A DNA stretch of 64,000 nucleotides from Inia geoffrensis (Eukaryota > Chordata > Mammalia > Artiodactyla > Iniidae), in assembly GCA_036417435.1 (NCBI GenBank), contig CM070900.1, forward strand, positions 166,894,815-166,958,814, written 5' to 3'. The notes beneath the pieces were generated by a model, which was given only the letters and a program-made list of their open reading frames with translations, was not told where the DNA came from and searched no databases. Below, piece by piece: positions 12,141 through 24,104 of this stretch. The position numbers and the translations under genes were made by a program. Positions within the stretch are counted from its first letter, which is position 1. Each line of letters begins with the position of its first letter.

Positions 12141-12445
12141 ATACATCTTTCTTTCCAGTTCTGACCCCTTTCATTTCTGTTTTCTTGCCTGATTTGTCTA
12201 GCTAGAACTTTTAGTACTATGTTGAATAGGAGTGATGAGACTGGGTACTCTTGTCTTGTTCCTGATCCAAGAGGAAAAGTTTTCAACCTTTTACCACGCA
12301 GTATGATATTAGGTGTGGACTTGTCTATATGGCCTTTATTATGTTGAAATGTCCTTTCTATGCCTAATTTGTTAAGAATTTTTATCATAAAAAAAAACTG
12401 TTGAATTTTGTCAAATGCCTTTTCTGCATCTATTGAAATGGTCAT
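12131..12445 (-). pseudogene. L1M reverse transcriptase fragment
   Basis: A 104-codon minus frame covering L1 RT from motif A ([13 protein letters not shown], about residues 3-15, catalytic Asp present) through the FPLGSGTRQ block (about residues 57-65) and [11 protein letters not shown] (about residues 71-81). The frame stops at 12131 because a shift just before the FADD box puts that box in another frame. It is a decayed fragment of the element at 9725-12640 and has no host function I can see. Confidence 0.88.
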
Positions 12446-13031
12446 ATGATTCTTTTTTTCTCATTTGTTAATGTGATGTATCACATTGATTGATTTGAAT
12501 ATGTTGAATCATCTTTGCATCCCAAGGATAAATATTGCTTGATCATGGTGAATAAGCCTTTTAATGTGCTGCTGAATTTGATTTTCTAGTATTTTATTGA
12601 AAATTTTTGTATCTATATTCATCCAGAATACTGTTAGTGATTCCTGTATGCTATTCTCATATTGCAGAATATAACTATGACTATATTGCCATTACCAGTG
12701 AGATTTATACTACCTTTTTATTTTTATTTTTTTAATGTGAATTAGTGGTCTTTTACTTCCACTCAGAGAGTTCTCTTCAACATTTCTTGTAAGGCAAGTC
12801 TGGTGGTAATGAACTCCCTCAACTTTTCTTTGTTCAGGAAAGTCTTTATCCCCTCTTCACTTCTGAAGGACACTTTTACTGGGTTTGGAATTCTTGGTTG
12901 GCAGTTATTTACTTTCAGTTCTTTGACCCTGTCATCCCATTCTCTTCTGGCCGGAAGTTTCTGCTGAGAAATCCTCCCATAGTCTTGTGGGTTTCCCTTA
13001 TATGCATCTTCTCTTATTTCTCTTGCTGATT

Positions 13032-13709
13032 TTAAAATTCTTTTTTGTCTTTGACTTTTGACAATTTAATTATATTGTGTCTTGGTGTAGTCATATTCAG
13101 GTTCAACCTATTTGCGATCTTTTGGACCCCGTGGATCTGGGTGTCCATTCCTCTCCCCAGGTTTGAAAAGTTTTCAGCCATTATTGCTTTAAATATACTT
13201 TCTGTCCCTTCATTTTCCTCTTCTGAAATTCCCATAATGCAAATATTGTTTCTTTTCATTGTGCCCTATAATTCCCATAGGCTTTCATCACTCTTTTTCA
13301 TTTTTTTTTTGCTCCTACCTAGATAATTTCAAATGTTGTATCTTCCAGGTCACTGATTCTTCTTCATGATCAAGAGTTCTTTTGAAACTCTCTATTGAAT
13401 TCTTCAGTTCAGTTATTGTTTTTTTCAACTCTAAGATATTTTTATGGTTGTTATTTCTTTGATAAACTTCTTGTTTTGGTCATGCATTGTTCTCCTAATT
13501 TTGTTTAGCTGTCTGTCTGTATATTCTTGTATTTCACTAAACTTCCTTAAGAGGATTATTCTGAATTCTTTGTTTGACAGCTTATAGATCTTCATTTCTT
13601 TACGGTAATTTATTAGAACTTTATTGGTTTCCTTTGATGTTATTATATTTACCTGATTTTTCATGATTCTTGATTTCTTACATTGGTAACTGCACATTTG
13701 AGTAATCAA
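13032..13709 (-). pseudogene. L1/HAL1 ORF1-like remnant
   Basis: ORF1p is the L1 RNA-binding coiled-coil protein. Two minus frames carry its parts. 13431-13709 is Lys/Glu/Ile-rich, like the coiled-coil region. 13032-13259 has IMGISEEENEG, IMAENFSNL, RLNLNMTTPRHNIIKLSKVKDK, which follow the RRM-like core in order. The frames are separated by a gap with stops, and neither is complete. Confidence 0.8.
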
Positions 13710-14164
13710 GCTACTCTTTCAGACTTTACAGTTTGCTTTGGTTGAAACAGTTCTTCACCAGTGAGCTCAGTTTGGATTTCCAGTTGTGTCTTCTGGTAAT
13801 GTCCCTGGGCAGGTAGGTCCTGCTGTTATGTTATATTTTTATTGACCTGAATCAGGCCAGAGTCTGCACTGAATTCTCTGGTTAGGTGAGGCCACCAGTT
13901 TGTAGTACAGAGGAAGGAAGCCATGGGTTGTGCTCTCTGTTCAAATGTCTCTGCACATAGGACTGTTGAATGGGCTATGCAGCTACTTGTGTGCTCTGGT
14001 TACATTTCCTGATTGCACCGTTAGAAGGCTCTCTTCAGAGGCAAGCAGGGCCACAGATTAGATTCCCTGCTTGGGCACAGGAAAAGCAGCACCAACACCC
14101 CTGTTCCTTCACTGAACAGGGCCACTGGCTTTGCTCTGCAAACTATCTATTCTGCTTGGTTTTT

Positions 14165-14303
14165 TTGTTTGTTTGTTTTTGGGGTTTTTTTTTTTGGCTG
14201 CACCACGTGGCATGTGGAATCTTAGTTCTCCACCAGGGATCGAACCCACACCCCCTGCAGAGGAAGTGTGGAGTCTTAACCCGTGGATCTCCAGGGAAGT
14301 CCC
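14165..14303 (-). mobile_element. CHR-1-like SINE nested in HAL1 5' UTR
   Basis: On the minus strand it starts GGGACTTCCCTGG and has a GGTTCGATCCC-type B box, a GAACTAAGATTCCACATGCC block and an A-rich tail (T/G runs at about 14160-14195). The middle differs from the other SINEs here (GCAGGGGGTGTGGG rather than GCAGGGGACACGGG). I therefore assign it to a separate and older CHR-1/tA-like group. Confidence 0.85.
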
Positions 14304-14347
14304 TGCCTCCTGCTTCTTGGTTCAAGTGACACTGGGCCTCACACCTT

Positions 14348-14715
14348 CCAGGAGTTGTTGCCAGCCCTTCTGGCAAAAGTTAGGGTTGAAAGACACTCTT
14401 CACAGTGGATAGGTCTATGTCACAGCTCCCTTGCCTGGGCAAGAGGAAGAGGGGCCACTCCAGGCTGCTCTCAACTCCCCAAACAGGCTCTCTGATTGTG
14501 ATGGGCCAGGAGCTATCCTTAGCCTTGGCTATACATTTATCCTCCTGCCTATGTGTAGCAAGGGGACTCTCTATGCCCAGTACTAGCTTTGCTCTGGGGT
14601 GATCAGCTCGGCCTGCTGATCTTTCAGCTTGAGCTCCACTGGGCTGCACTGTTTCCAGGAGTTGTTGCCAGCCCTTCTGATCAAATAAGGCTGGAAGACA
14701 CTCTCCACAGTGGGT
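14348..14715 (-). repeat. Two-copy internal repeat in HAL1/L1M 5' UTR
   Basis: The block around CAGGAGTTGTTGCCAGCCCT at about 14349 recurs at about 14656. Both copies are followed by related sequence ending in GACACTCT.CACAGTGG, and the spacing is about 307 bases. It resembles the monomer-like repeats of some old L1 5' UTRs. Confidence 0.85.
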
Positions 14716-15360
14716 GGTGCTGTAATTCAGCTCCTTGTCTGAGCATGGGCAAACCAGGGCTTGCAAAACTCTTTGTTTGAGGATTCGTATCAGGCATATC
14801 TACACCCTGCTGAGTTCCCTGGTCTGAGTGTGCTTCCAATTTAATTCTGCAGATGAGTAAAGCCACTCTTTGGGATTATTACTTGGCATTGCAGGTGTGA
14901 ACTTGACCTGCCAAAATCCATTTGCTGGTTGTTGCAAGTCCCTCCCCCCTTCTCTATCACAGTCAGATTCCCAACAGTTGAGCCACTGCAGGTTCTCCTG
15001 CTATTCCCATGGTGCAGGATCAAAGTAGAGGCTCTCACAAAGTGACTAACAATGCTGGGGGGAGTTGGTTGCCTTTCCTGGGTTCTCTTTTACCGCTGGA
15101 GGAACCAGAGGCTCAGGGGAGACCTCTGGAGTGGTGCTGCATCTGCCTGGATGAAGGGCCAATGTGGTAGCTGCTTCTCTTACCCTTCTAATGAAGTCTG
15201 TCTTGGTATCTGTGGTGCAGGGGAGTGCTTCGGCTTCATGTTTGTGTTCTCTCAGTGGTTTCTCTCCATGGTGTCTTGTTCTTGAATGGTTGTTAGTTGT
15301 TCTTTTTGTGAGGGGGGTGGGTGATATCAGGGACAATGTAACACCATCTTGGTGAGGAAA

Positions 15361-15826
15361 TTCCTAATGGATTAATCTTAATTGGTGAATGTCAGAATAA
15401 AGTCTGACAGTCAAAGAATATGCCTTATGTAAGCTTTTGTCATTCTTAATATTGCTATTATTTTAAGCACTCCCTTAAGTATATACCACATTCCCAATAT
15501 TGTTACAAATAAGATAAGAGAAGTGAGTTGCACATATCAAAGATACTTCCATATTTACATGTATGTTCATAATACTTAGAGATGTCCAAATAAGCATTGA
15601 CCATTGTTTTAATGTTTTTATTTTTCCCTTCTAAATTTTGCATATTATCATCTACAGGCCAATTTCTGTCCACTTGCTTTACCACATATATTCCATTAGG
15701 ATGCCTCAAAATTTTTTCTATAAGCATATGGTTAATTGAACAATGAATAAAATCATAAGAAAGCTGATTGTTCTGAGAAATACAAAGCATCAGTTTTGTA
15801 ATTGTTACCTGTCTTTTTTGTTTTCC
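15361..15826. other. AT-rich DNA, no feature recognised
   Basis: No gene or repeat family seen. The 109-codon minus frame at 15503-15832 has no recognisable domain and does not match a family I know. Confidence 0.5.
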
Positions 15827-15962
15827 AGACACGCAGGCTCAGCAGCCATGGCTCACGGGCCTAGCCTCTCCGCAGCATGTGGGATCTTCCCGGACCGGGG
15901 CACGAACCCGTGTCCCCTGCATCAGCAGGCAGACTCTCAACCACTGCACCACCAGGGAAGCC
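15827..15962 (-). mobile_element. CHR-type SINE, 3'-truncated
   Basis: Only the 5' (tRNA-like) two-thirds are present, in reverse orientation. The CAGTGAGAGGCC part and the A tail are missing, and the match starts abruptly at about 15827. This may be a deletion after insertion. No clear target duplication is seen. Confidence 0.88.
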
Positions 15963-18900
15963 CAATCATAAAGTTTTGTCAAAGAGTTAAGTAATAGTTT
16001 TAAATCTGTTATTTTTCTGCATTTTTTTGTTTATGTTAATTGCCAACTTTTAAAATCTGGTAATTAGAATTCTCACTGTATAAAAGTGTTGCTCATTACC
16101 TAATTTTATGTTTGTGTGTTATAGCACTTTTCTTATAGTGGTCCCCACAAATTGTTTAACTGTTAGGCCCTGCAATACTGAATTTCTCACTTGGTTTTGG
16201 ACATTGTCAAAGATGTGACCTCATGGAGGACTGTGGTGTTTATATTCTCTAACCTGAAGGTCCATGGCCTTCCACTGCCTTGCACTTCAACTTCTGTCTC
16301 TAATTTTACCTACATTCCTTCTGCTCACTGCTCCATGAACAGAGTTTTCTTTTTTTTTGCAATTTTTTTAAAGTTTTTTTTGAAATTGTTTCATCCATGG
16401 AAAAGTTGTCTGAGATGAGGATGCTAAGGAGCCAATGTGCTCTTTTACATATGACTGAGTTTTTCATCTATGTTCAAAGTCTGTGCTCGTGGCAAGTAGT
16501 TTGTTCTATATCAATTTCTAAATACATCAAAAAGCATTACTGCAGAGCCATATAAATTCCTCCATCCTGTCAAGGGGGTTAACATATTATTTAAGAAGAT
16601 ATAATATCAGGGAATATTTTCTTGTATCAAACTATTGCAAATCCTTTCTATTAATTCATTTCAAGCCTATATAACAATTGTATACTTAAGGAGCTTTGAA
16701 CAATGACAGCATTAAATTGTGTGTGATTTTGTTTTTCTATAACATATTTAATGAAGATGATATTCTAAAGCCTTTAAATGTATTTCGATACTATTTTGCC
16801 TATAAAAATAAACTTCCATTAACTTTCATACTAATATTTTCTAGTCTGCTTAACTGGCATCCTGAGATATTGCTATTATTTGATATCACCTAAGTCCCTG
16901 GTTTCAGTAGTTTTTGGTCACTTCTATAGCAAACATGATAAATATGTATTTCATTACTCTGAGTTGAAGCTATCAAGTTACTTTCTTTCCAAGAAAAGAG
17001 TTAACATTATGACAAAAAGGTATTAATTCTTTTAGAATACTAACAACTCAAGTCAATAAAGAAATGATACAATTTTAGTGATTTCCCATAAGTCATCAAT
17101 GTTTTATTCCACAATATTTTATCTTGCATCCTCTGAAAAATGATTTCTGAGGGTAATGAGAGTTTGGTATCCAAGTATAGATGATCTTTCTTGTGATGTT
17201 AAAATGACTGATAAGTTTCCTTCTGACCTGACCTCCTGAATAAAGCCATATACACAATTAGCTGGGAAATTGTGGCTCCCTTGCAGATTGACCCAAGTTT
17301 TGAGGCTATCTTTCTCTGTGACAATTTTTTGATTTAAAGTTGTTTATAATTTAGGTTAAAAACGTTGATGGAAACAGGAATCTGTTGTCCTTATGTCTAT
17401 ATTTTACAGTTTTGACACAATATTTCAAGTTTCCCACTTGGATCATTTGCAACACCGCAGTACTCAGTTTGAAACAGAGGGAGCATGTGACTATTGGAAG
17501 AGCCCTGTGTTTATCATTTTGTTATCAACCATCTACCCAGAAATACTGTGTGAAAGCTTGATCCTTAAATCCTAATTCAAAATAAGGCTGTATATTGGAA
17601 ATGCCTTTATTCCAATCTGCTGATTGATTAATGGAATCTGGAAGTAGTAGAAAAAGAAAATTTAACCACAGCAGTGTTTCCAAGGGCTCCTGAAACATTT
17701 GATGAGGAAGTAAAGTGGGAAACATAGGGAGATGATGCAGATTGCCCAGAAAGCTGCTCTGAATAGGTGGATGTCTTTATTCTGGCCTGCCACAAAATTC
17801 CACTTGAATCATTGAATAAATCCTGAAAAACTTCTCTGCAGCCATTCCAAGGAAAATGTACTCTCTTATGCTGGTTAGCTTAAAGTCAAAATGAAGGAAC
17901 ATCCTTCCACAGTCCCAGGATGCTCCCCTGGTGCTGATGGCTAAAAGAAATCTACATGATAAACTTTACCATATCCACCAATGTTGTTTCATCCTGCACC
18001 CTGTATTTGTCGTTACCATGTGATAAACTATGGTTGAAATTTATAATTAAAAATCCAAATACCCTGGCTGGTCTCTTATATTTAAAAAACAAAGAAAAAA
18101 CCCATATTGATCAAAATCTTCCAAGCTGTCTTTATCTGCCTACAAGTCACCATTCTTAGAGCAACGGCAAAACGAACATAGTAGAAGGGAGCTGGTGATA
18201 TGCTTACATTAAATCATCTCTACTTCACAGCATAAAATAACTCATAGAACTCCTCCATGCATACAATTACATTCCACACAACTAAATTTGATTCTCTGTA
18301 CTTCTTGCCATTGCTAATGCTGCTCTTTGTCAGCTAGTGTTTGAGTTATATTTATGCTTCTCAGTCGCAATGTTCGATCTCTTTTAGACTGAGAACTGGT
18401 AAATTTCACTGGCACTGGTTGTCCATGACGTGACCTTATGGTTTGGACATCTTTGGTACACATTCACACACACACACACATACACACACACACACACACA
18501 CTCACACACACACACACACATATCTCATTATGTGATTTTGTATCACAGTACTTATACCAAAAGCTAAGGCCAATTAACTGGATGTCAACTAAGTTCAATT
18601 GTGACAGATGTGATATCTGACATTATAGAGTCTAATGACAACAGACAAGAAAGCAAATAATTAAATATAAGGATTACAATTATATTTGTTGTGAAATTTG
18701 TGAATCAAAAATTGATGGAAATTAACCAAGTACTCGATGAAGAAAAAGGGGAGGATCAGTTTAACATAATTTGTTAAGAAAGATCTCTCTGAAGAGGTGA
18801 CTCAGTACACATATTTCAGCAGTACAATGCAAAATGCATTTTTCTATTTTCTTTTTTTTTTTGTGGTATCAACCTTGGAAATCAAAACAATGTATTTATG

Positions 18901-19834
18901 TGAATTAAATCCTATTTTTAAAGATATATTTCTGAAACTTACTCAAGTTTTATATTCAATGGTATTCTTTTGAAGTTAATAGACTTCTACGTGATTAAAA
19001 TTAAAAAAACAACTATTTCAAAAAACATGATTGATTTCTTTACAGCTGAAATGTTTTGACAGAGACAATTACTTGAGCAGGAGAAACTTGATTCAGAAAT
19101 AATTATTTCACATAAGCTAAAGAAATCCCATTGCTCTTGTCACAGTCTCTAGGAAAGAAGTTGATCAACATTCAAATACAAATGCCTAAAATACTTTGAC
19201 AAATATACCTGTTTCAATTACTTTTCCTAAGATTTGTTATGTCTTTATATAATAAAGTAGGTGTTTCTTTTCTTAATAAATATAGTATGGCTACCTATTT
19301 CACAGTCTAATGATATTCATTTTCACCATATAAACGCAATTTGCAAGGAAACAGAAATGACAAGCTTTTGGAAAAGCTAAAGAATAGATTTAGCACTACT
19401 GTGATAACAACACTGAATCTTTTTTAGGTATTGTGGCTTAACTAGAATTATACAATTAAAACAATAGAAAGAAATAGAAATGGTAATATTTTATATTATC
19501 AAATGTTGTATATATTTGGTAGTGTTCATTATATATGATTTCAAACTTTCTAGTTTTTATTACTCTAATTTGTTCTATGTGTTTTTAAAGACATGAAAGC
19601 ATGTTGGAAATGCAATGGAACTGTGGATTTTGAACACTAGCAGAACAATTCCTTTTATCTACTTATTTTGATGAATAGTTTCTGGAAATAAATAGTGGTG
19701 AGAGTTGCACAACAGTGTGAATGTGCTTAATGTCACTGAATGATATGCTCAAAGTGGTTAAAATAATAAATCTAGTTATGTATATTTCAGCACAATAAAA
19801 CAGAAACACCTTACCTATTATGAGAATGAACCAA
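15963..19834. other. AT-rich DNA, no gene recognised
   Basis: About 3.9 kb without a supported gene. Apart from the CA repeat at 18463-18521 I can assign no repeat family. Short open frames (60-75 codons) look random. Confidence 0.5.
18463..18521. repeat. (CA)n microsatellite with interruptions
   Basis: About 28 CA units broken by single TA and CTCA interruptions. Confidence 0.95.
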
Positions 19835-20065
19835 GTAGCTTAATGGTTAAAATGTGAGCTCTGACATCAGATTAGCAAGGCTTAAATCCTTGCTTCACAA
19901 TTGATTGTCTAATAAACTCAGCCAAGTAACTTAATTTTTCTGATATTTGTTTCAACTCTGAAGTGAGCTTTATGTGAATTTCTAACTCTGCTTGAGAATT
20001 AGATGATATAGAAAAGTTCTTAGTTCATAATGAGGATCATATATGAGACAATTTGAAATGCTAAA
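19835..20065 (+). mobile_element. MIR SINE
   Basis: This is an ancient mammalian tRNA-derived repeat, recognised by its ordered blocks: TAGCTTAATGGTTAAAATGTGAGCTCTGACATC-like start (19838-19870), a CTTAAATCCTTGCTTCAC B-box region, and CCAAGTAACTTAATTTTTCTGA. It is diverged and the right boundary is approximate. Confidence 0.72.
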
Positions 20066-21021
20066 CTTGCAACTCTAATTCCTATAATCCAGAATTTGTT
20101 AACTCTATAATTTTATAATATGCTCTGTAATTTTTATTTTTATTTTCCAGTAATTAAACAATCATTTCTATGAGAATCAGGAACTGCTGTAACCTTCCAG
20201 TGATGGTCAGGATTACTCTTCACAAGGACCCATTACACAGTCATAAAATTAGAAGAGGTCCAGGATTATAGAAAGTCCCTGAGCAATGCTAGCCTGTGTC
20301 AGGAACCTATAAAAAACACACTGATATAAAACATTCAATATATCATGGCCCTAGGTATGAGAGTATTAATCCAGAAGACTACATACATACAACAACAACA
20401 CTTAAGTCCCAAAGGTATGTTGAAGTGTACCTATATATACCTTTGTTCTATGATATGCCCATAAAAATCCATAAGACCATTGTGCTCTCCTTATCTTTAA
20501 TGGTAACATATTATAGAATCACACTAGAAGACTGTCATCAAAATTATATGCTCTACAATACTATGTCTACCAATTTCAACATCTGTCTTCTGAAGAATGT
20601 TCTGTAAGAAACGTGAATACTCAAAAGCTTTTTGCACACTATTGCAATTTTGTTTAAGATCTCTATTTTGGTGATATAAGGAACATACCCATTAGGCAAT
20701 AATTAAGAACCAAAACAATATAATGTTTGACAATACAATTGTGAATACTCAAAAAAATGTTATGTATTAACCCAAAATATGTATATATGAAGTATGAATT
20801 ATTACAAGATATGTAATTTTCCCATATTTGGTAAATTTGAAAGTAAAATAAAATAATTGTGCTTTAAATAATGATTGCAGCATCAATTTAAATAATGAAA
20901 AATGAATACACTGAATTCTTCTGCAAATATATTTTCAATATTGATGATGCATTATTTCTATGCGAAAATTATTGTTTGGTGTTGGCCTTTTTTGTTTTGT
21001 TTTGTAAAATTCCCTAAATTT
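20066..21021. other. AT-rich DNA, no feature recognised
   Basis: A 103-codon plus frame lies at 20296-20607, but it shows no domain and no start context of note. Otherwise nothing is recognised. Confidence 0.5.
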
Positions 21022-21034
21022 AAAAGAATATTTA

Positions 21035-21268
21035 GGGCTTCCCTGGTGGCGCAGTGGTTGAGAGCCCGCCTGCCGATGCAGGGGACACGGGTTCGTGCCC
21101 CGGTCCGGGAAGATCCCACATGCCGCGGAGCGGCTGGGTCCGTGAGCCATGGCCACTGAGCCTGCGCATCCGGAGCCTGTGCTCCGCAACGGGAGAGGCC
21201 ACAACAGTGAGGGGCCCACGTAACGCAAAAAATAAAAAAAAAAAAAAATAAAAAAAAAATAAAAAAAA
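21035..21268 (+). mobile_element. CHR-type SINE, short form
   Basis: A near-consensus short SINE with intact A-box and B-box regions and a long A/T-interrupted tail. The perfect 13-base target duplication AAAAGAATATTTA lies at 21022-21034 and 21269-21281. The insertion point reads TTT/AAAA, the usual L1 endonuclease site. It is among the least diverged copies here. Confidence 0.96.
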
Positions 21269-21335
21269 AAAAGAATATTTAATCTTTAAATATCTACACT
21301 TAGCAAAATAAATTTTAAATAATAAATAGTTGTAT

Positions 21336-21386
21336 ATGTGTGTACATTTGTGTGTGCATGTGTATATACATATATATATATACCTA
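21336..21386. repeat. TG/TA-rich simple repeat
   Basis: TGTGTGTACAT-type units run into TATACATATATATATA. Confidence 0.8.
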
Positions 21387-21397
21387 CATAGTCAAAT

Positions 21398-22039
21398 GCT
21401 GATATTTGCAGTAGTCATGTTCTATGGTATCAACACAAACACTGATCTAGCAAATACTGAACCACTGTTTCCAGGGAAAATGAAAATACAGGTTTTGAAT
21501 GTTGGGACCTCTGATCCCAACATTTTTGTCAACTGATCAATACATAAACTTATTTTGTGTGTTTCTGTTTAAAGACACCATATATTGTTCATTCACTAAC
21601 ACCAAACTAATAGCCAACAGCACATTAACTTTTGCCTGAATGAAACATCTAACACACATATTTTCTCAGTAAGGCTAATCACACCCTTCCTGTGTTTAAG
21701 AACACTATACAACACTTCAGAACTATGTGCAGTCACCATTTTAAACAGCGAAATTACTAACAACATCAGAAACACTAAAAATATGCAAAAACCAAAATGT
21801 AGCACTACATAGACCATGAAGAGGGCACTTGTATGAGATCAGAAACAAGAAGACAGAGCATTGCCTCAACTGGGAACACACATGTCCATGAATGACTCAA
21901 AGTTTTCACCTCACTGCATAGGTACACAAATGAATGACCATGAAAGCACTCCAAATACTGATTTTGGAACTACAAATAAATGCATTTTTGTGAGTAGGAG
22001 AAATCACAAATATGGAATCTGCAAAATAATAAGGGTTGA

Positions 22040-22042
<3 letters not shown>
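21398..22042 (+). mobile_element. Non-autonomous DNA transposon, Tigger-like
   Basis: The segment follows the order of a known mammalian TcMar-Tigger-derived repeat: TGCAGTAGTCATGTTCTA at the start, AGCAAATACTGAACCA, GATCAATACATAAACTT, AAGAACACTATACA, GGAATCTGCAAAATAATAAGGG near the end. It has no transposase. The terminal repeats are weak by eye and the right end merges with a CA repeat. The family name is not certain. Confidence 0.62.
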
Positions 22043-22080
<38 letters not shown>

Positions 22081-22100
22081 AAATATGTGTGTGTGTGTAT
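22043..22100. repeat. (CA)n then (TG)n microsatellite
   Basis: About 17 CA units at 22043-22077, then CCTAAATA, then TGTGTGTGTGTG. The two arms are complementary and could pair. Confidence 0.93.
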
Positions 22101-24100
22101 GCAGAAATTTTACATCACATAGCTAAGATAATTTGACAGTCAATTATCAATATGCAATACTGCAGTACCTTTTGGAGAAATTAATACATTTCTGTAAGTG
22201 CTATTTTTTTTTGCTAGAGCAGATGTAATCAATGACCTAAAAGGTTTGGGGAATATAAGATTCTTTCAACTACCAAGTCTCAAGATATTTAGTAGCCAAG
22301 AGGAACTCCTGGCTTTATGTTTCTATAATTCATTTTTAATTGCCTTTTTCTAAAGTTTTATTTTAAAGAACTAGTGTTATTAATATATATGCTGGCTGTT
22401 GGAAAGCTTTAAATAAATAGTTGAACACAAGGAGGTCATTTAGTTTAAACATTTATTTCATTTCCCAAAAATGGAAGACTCACCACTTAGTGAAAAAGCA
22501 GCTTTGATATCTAGTGTCAGTTACACCTAAAAGAGAAGAATTTTCAAATTAAATTTAAGAATATGTTCCTGGAACATTTATCATTTCTAGTAGCAAAAAT
22601 AACACAATTCAACCTGATATGTTAGCTAATAAAATTGAGAAACATCATTAATTACCATGACTCAACCCAAATCCAGTGTCTCACTTGTCTTTTCATTAAC
22701 ACACTTTGTGTGAGAAAAAATATATATTTCTAATAAACAAGACTTCAATAATTTCAAAACACTTGCCTCATAAAAGCATGTCTAATGTAAAACTTAATAA
22801 GGAAAATTGTCAGAAAGGTTCATGGCAAGAATTCTAATTACCTTAAAGCATGTGACTCTTAAAACAAATGTGGAAATATGAGACAATTATTGATATGCTT
22901 CCACATAAAATATGCAGGCACATTAGCAAATAATTTGAATAAGTCTGACTTCTACTATTTTTGGAAGCAGGTTGAATAAATACACAAATGATAAGAACAC
23001 TTTGACAAATCTGAATAATAACTAACCCAACATTAACTAAGCAATCTAAATATTAATATGCTGAGTAAATAATTCAGATCAGGAGACAAAAATCAGTAAC
23101 ATACATTTACTCTTAACTGTCATCACTTTTAAGGAATAACTTTATTATTAGAAACATCATACGTTTTATAATCAGATATGTATAGATATTAGTAAAAAGG
23201 AGATATAAAGAAATTGTAGAAAGAATAAAAGTTTTTAAAAGTCCAACACATTTACTTAGTGATAGTGAAACCCTATGACTAGTAAATAAGGCAAAACAAA
23301 ACAAAACAAATACAGGTAGAGTGAAGTTTACTGCAATTCCAATTCCATAGCCAAGTCAAAATGTCATAACACTTTTTATTCACATAGAACTAAAACACCC
23401 ATACGTCTATTTCTAGTGATCTAATATTCATGAGAAAAAGTTTTATAATATGATACATATATAAGAAAAATGTCATTTCACAGCAGATCTTTCATTGAGA
23501 GCCTTTTTTGTTAAGAAGCCACTATATCAAGCAGTTAGACAATGGATTTCATGGGCTGGTCATGGCAAAATCAACACATTTCACAGTTTGGTACAAATTA
23601 ATGAAAACAGCTATAAAAATATAAATAATGTCAAATGCCTTTTAGATGTTTCTAATGAACAAAATGCATAAAAATTAAAATGTATCTAAATGTGAACTTG
23701 ACATTTCTTACTTGTTTCACCAAGTCAAAACTATAGCAAGTATGTTTCAGTCAATTATCTGGCCATACACTAAACTTTTAAAATGCTATTTTCCTGATAT
23801 AAACAGATTATTCTTGATTTTTTTCTTATATTTATACTTTGTAAAAAATAATATGTATTTTTTGCTTTTCATTTTGTGTCCATACTTTTGAACACAAGCT
23901 TCCTTTGGCATTTTACATCTATTTCCATTCTTTAAACACAAAATAATTTAAAAAATCTAAAAATTGAAAATGATGAAAATGCTTCTTAATACTGTATTTA
24001 CATACAATTACAAAATAAAGAACATGACTTTTAAAAATAAGAGAATGAACACATAAAAAATATTTGTTCTGCTAAGTAACAGTGGAACCAATAAAATGGT
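22101..24100. other. AT-rich DNA, no feature recognised
   Basis: No gene, RNA gene or repeat family recognised in about 2 kb. Confidence 0.55.
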
Positions 24101-24104
24101 GTAT

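Larger units (their letters stand above)
9725..12640 (-). mobile_element. Antisense L1M (L1MA-like) 3' half
   Basis: Read on the minus strand this is the 3' part of an old L1. The 3' UTR is at about 9725-10190, the ORF2 C-terminus at 10190-10740, and the rest of ORF2 back to the middle of the RT at 10968-12640. Recognisable protein includes MFIAALFTIAKTW within 10366-10608 and the RT region at 12131-12445. It is cut by a SINE at 10754-10967. The ORF2 match stops at about 12630-12640, before the N-terminal RT and endonuclease parts. ORF1-like sequence follows from about 12650. The L1MA label is from memory of the 3' UTR and is approximate. Confidence 0.87.
12650..15360 (-). mobile_element. Antisense HAL1-like / L1M ORF1 and 5' UTR block
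   Basis: On the minus strand this reads, from 15360 down, as a GC-richer 5' UTR (about 13720-15360), an ORF1-like region (about 13030-13710) and a 3' segment (12650-13030). The order and wording match old L1M/HAL1 elements; HAL1 carries ORF1 but no ORF2. It abuts the L1M 3' half at about 12640. It may be a separate HAL1, or the 5' part of one L1M that lost the endonuclease and N-terminal RT. A SINE sits at 14165-14303. Confidence 0.78.

Noticed and set aside
13970..15355. Cluster of 60-128 codon frames on both strands
   Set aside because: They lie in a GC-richer antisense 5' UTR of a HAL1/L1M element and a nested SINE. Stops are rarer there by composition.
15503..15832. 109-codon minus-strand frame
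   Set aside because: No recognisable domain; it ends at a SINE edge and lies in AT-rich DNA.
18463..18521. CRISPR-like regular repeats
   Set aside because: These are simple CA repeats without spacers, and the genome is mammalian. No CRISPR array is present anywhere in the window.
20296..20607. 103-codon plus-strand frame
   Set aside because: No domain, no supporting splice or codon-use signal, and a length that can occur by chance in 64 kb.
21035..21110. tRNA gene from the A-box and B-box at SINE 5' ends
   Set aside because: The tRNA-like part is the SINE head. It does not fold as a complete tRNA with an anticodon arm I can support, and it occurs in many copies.
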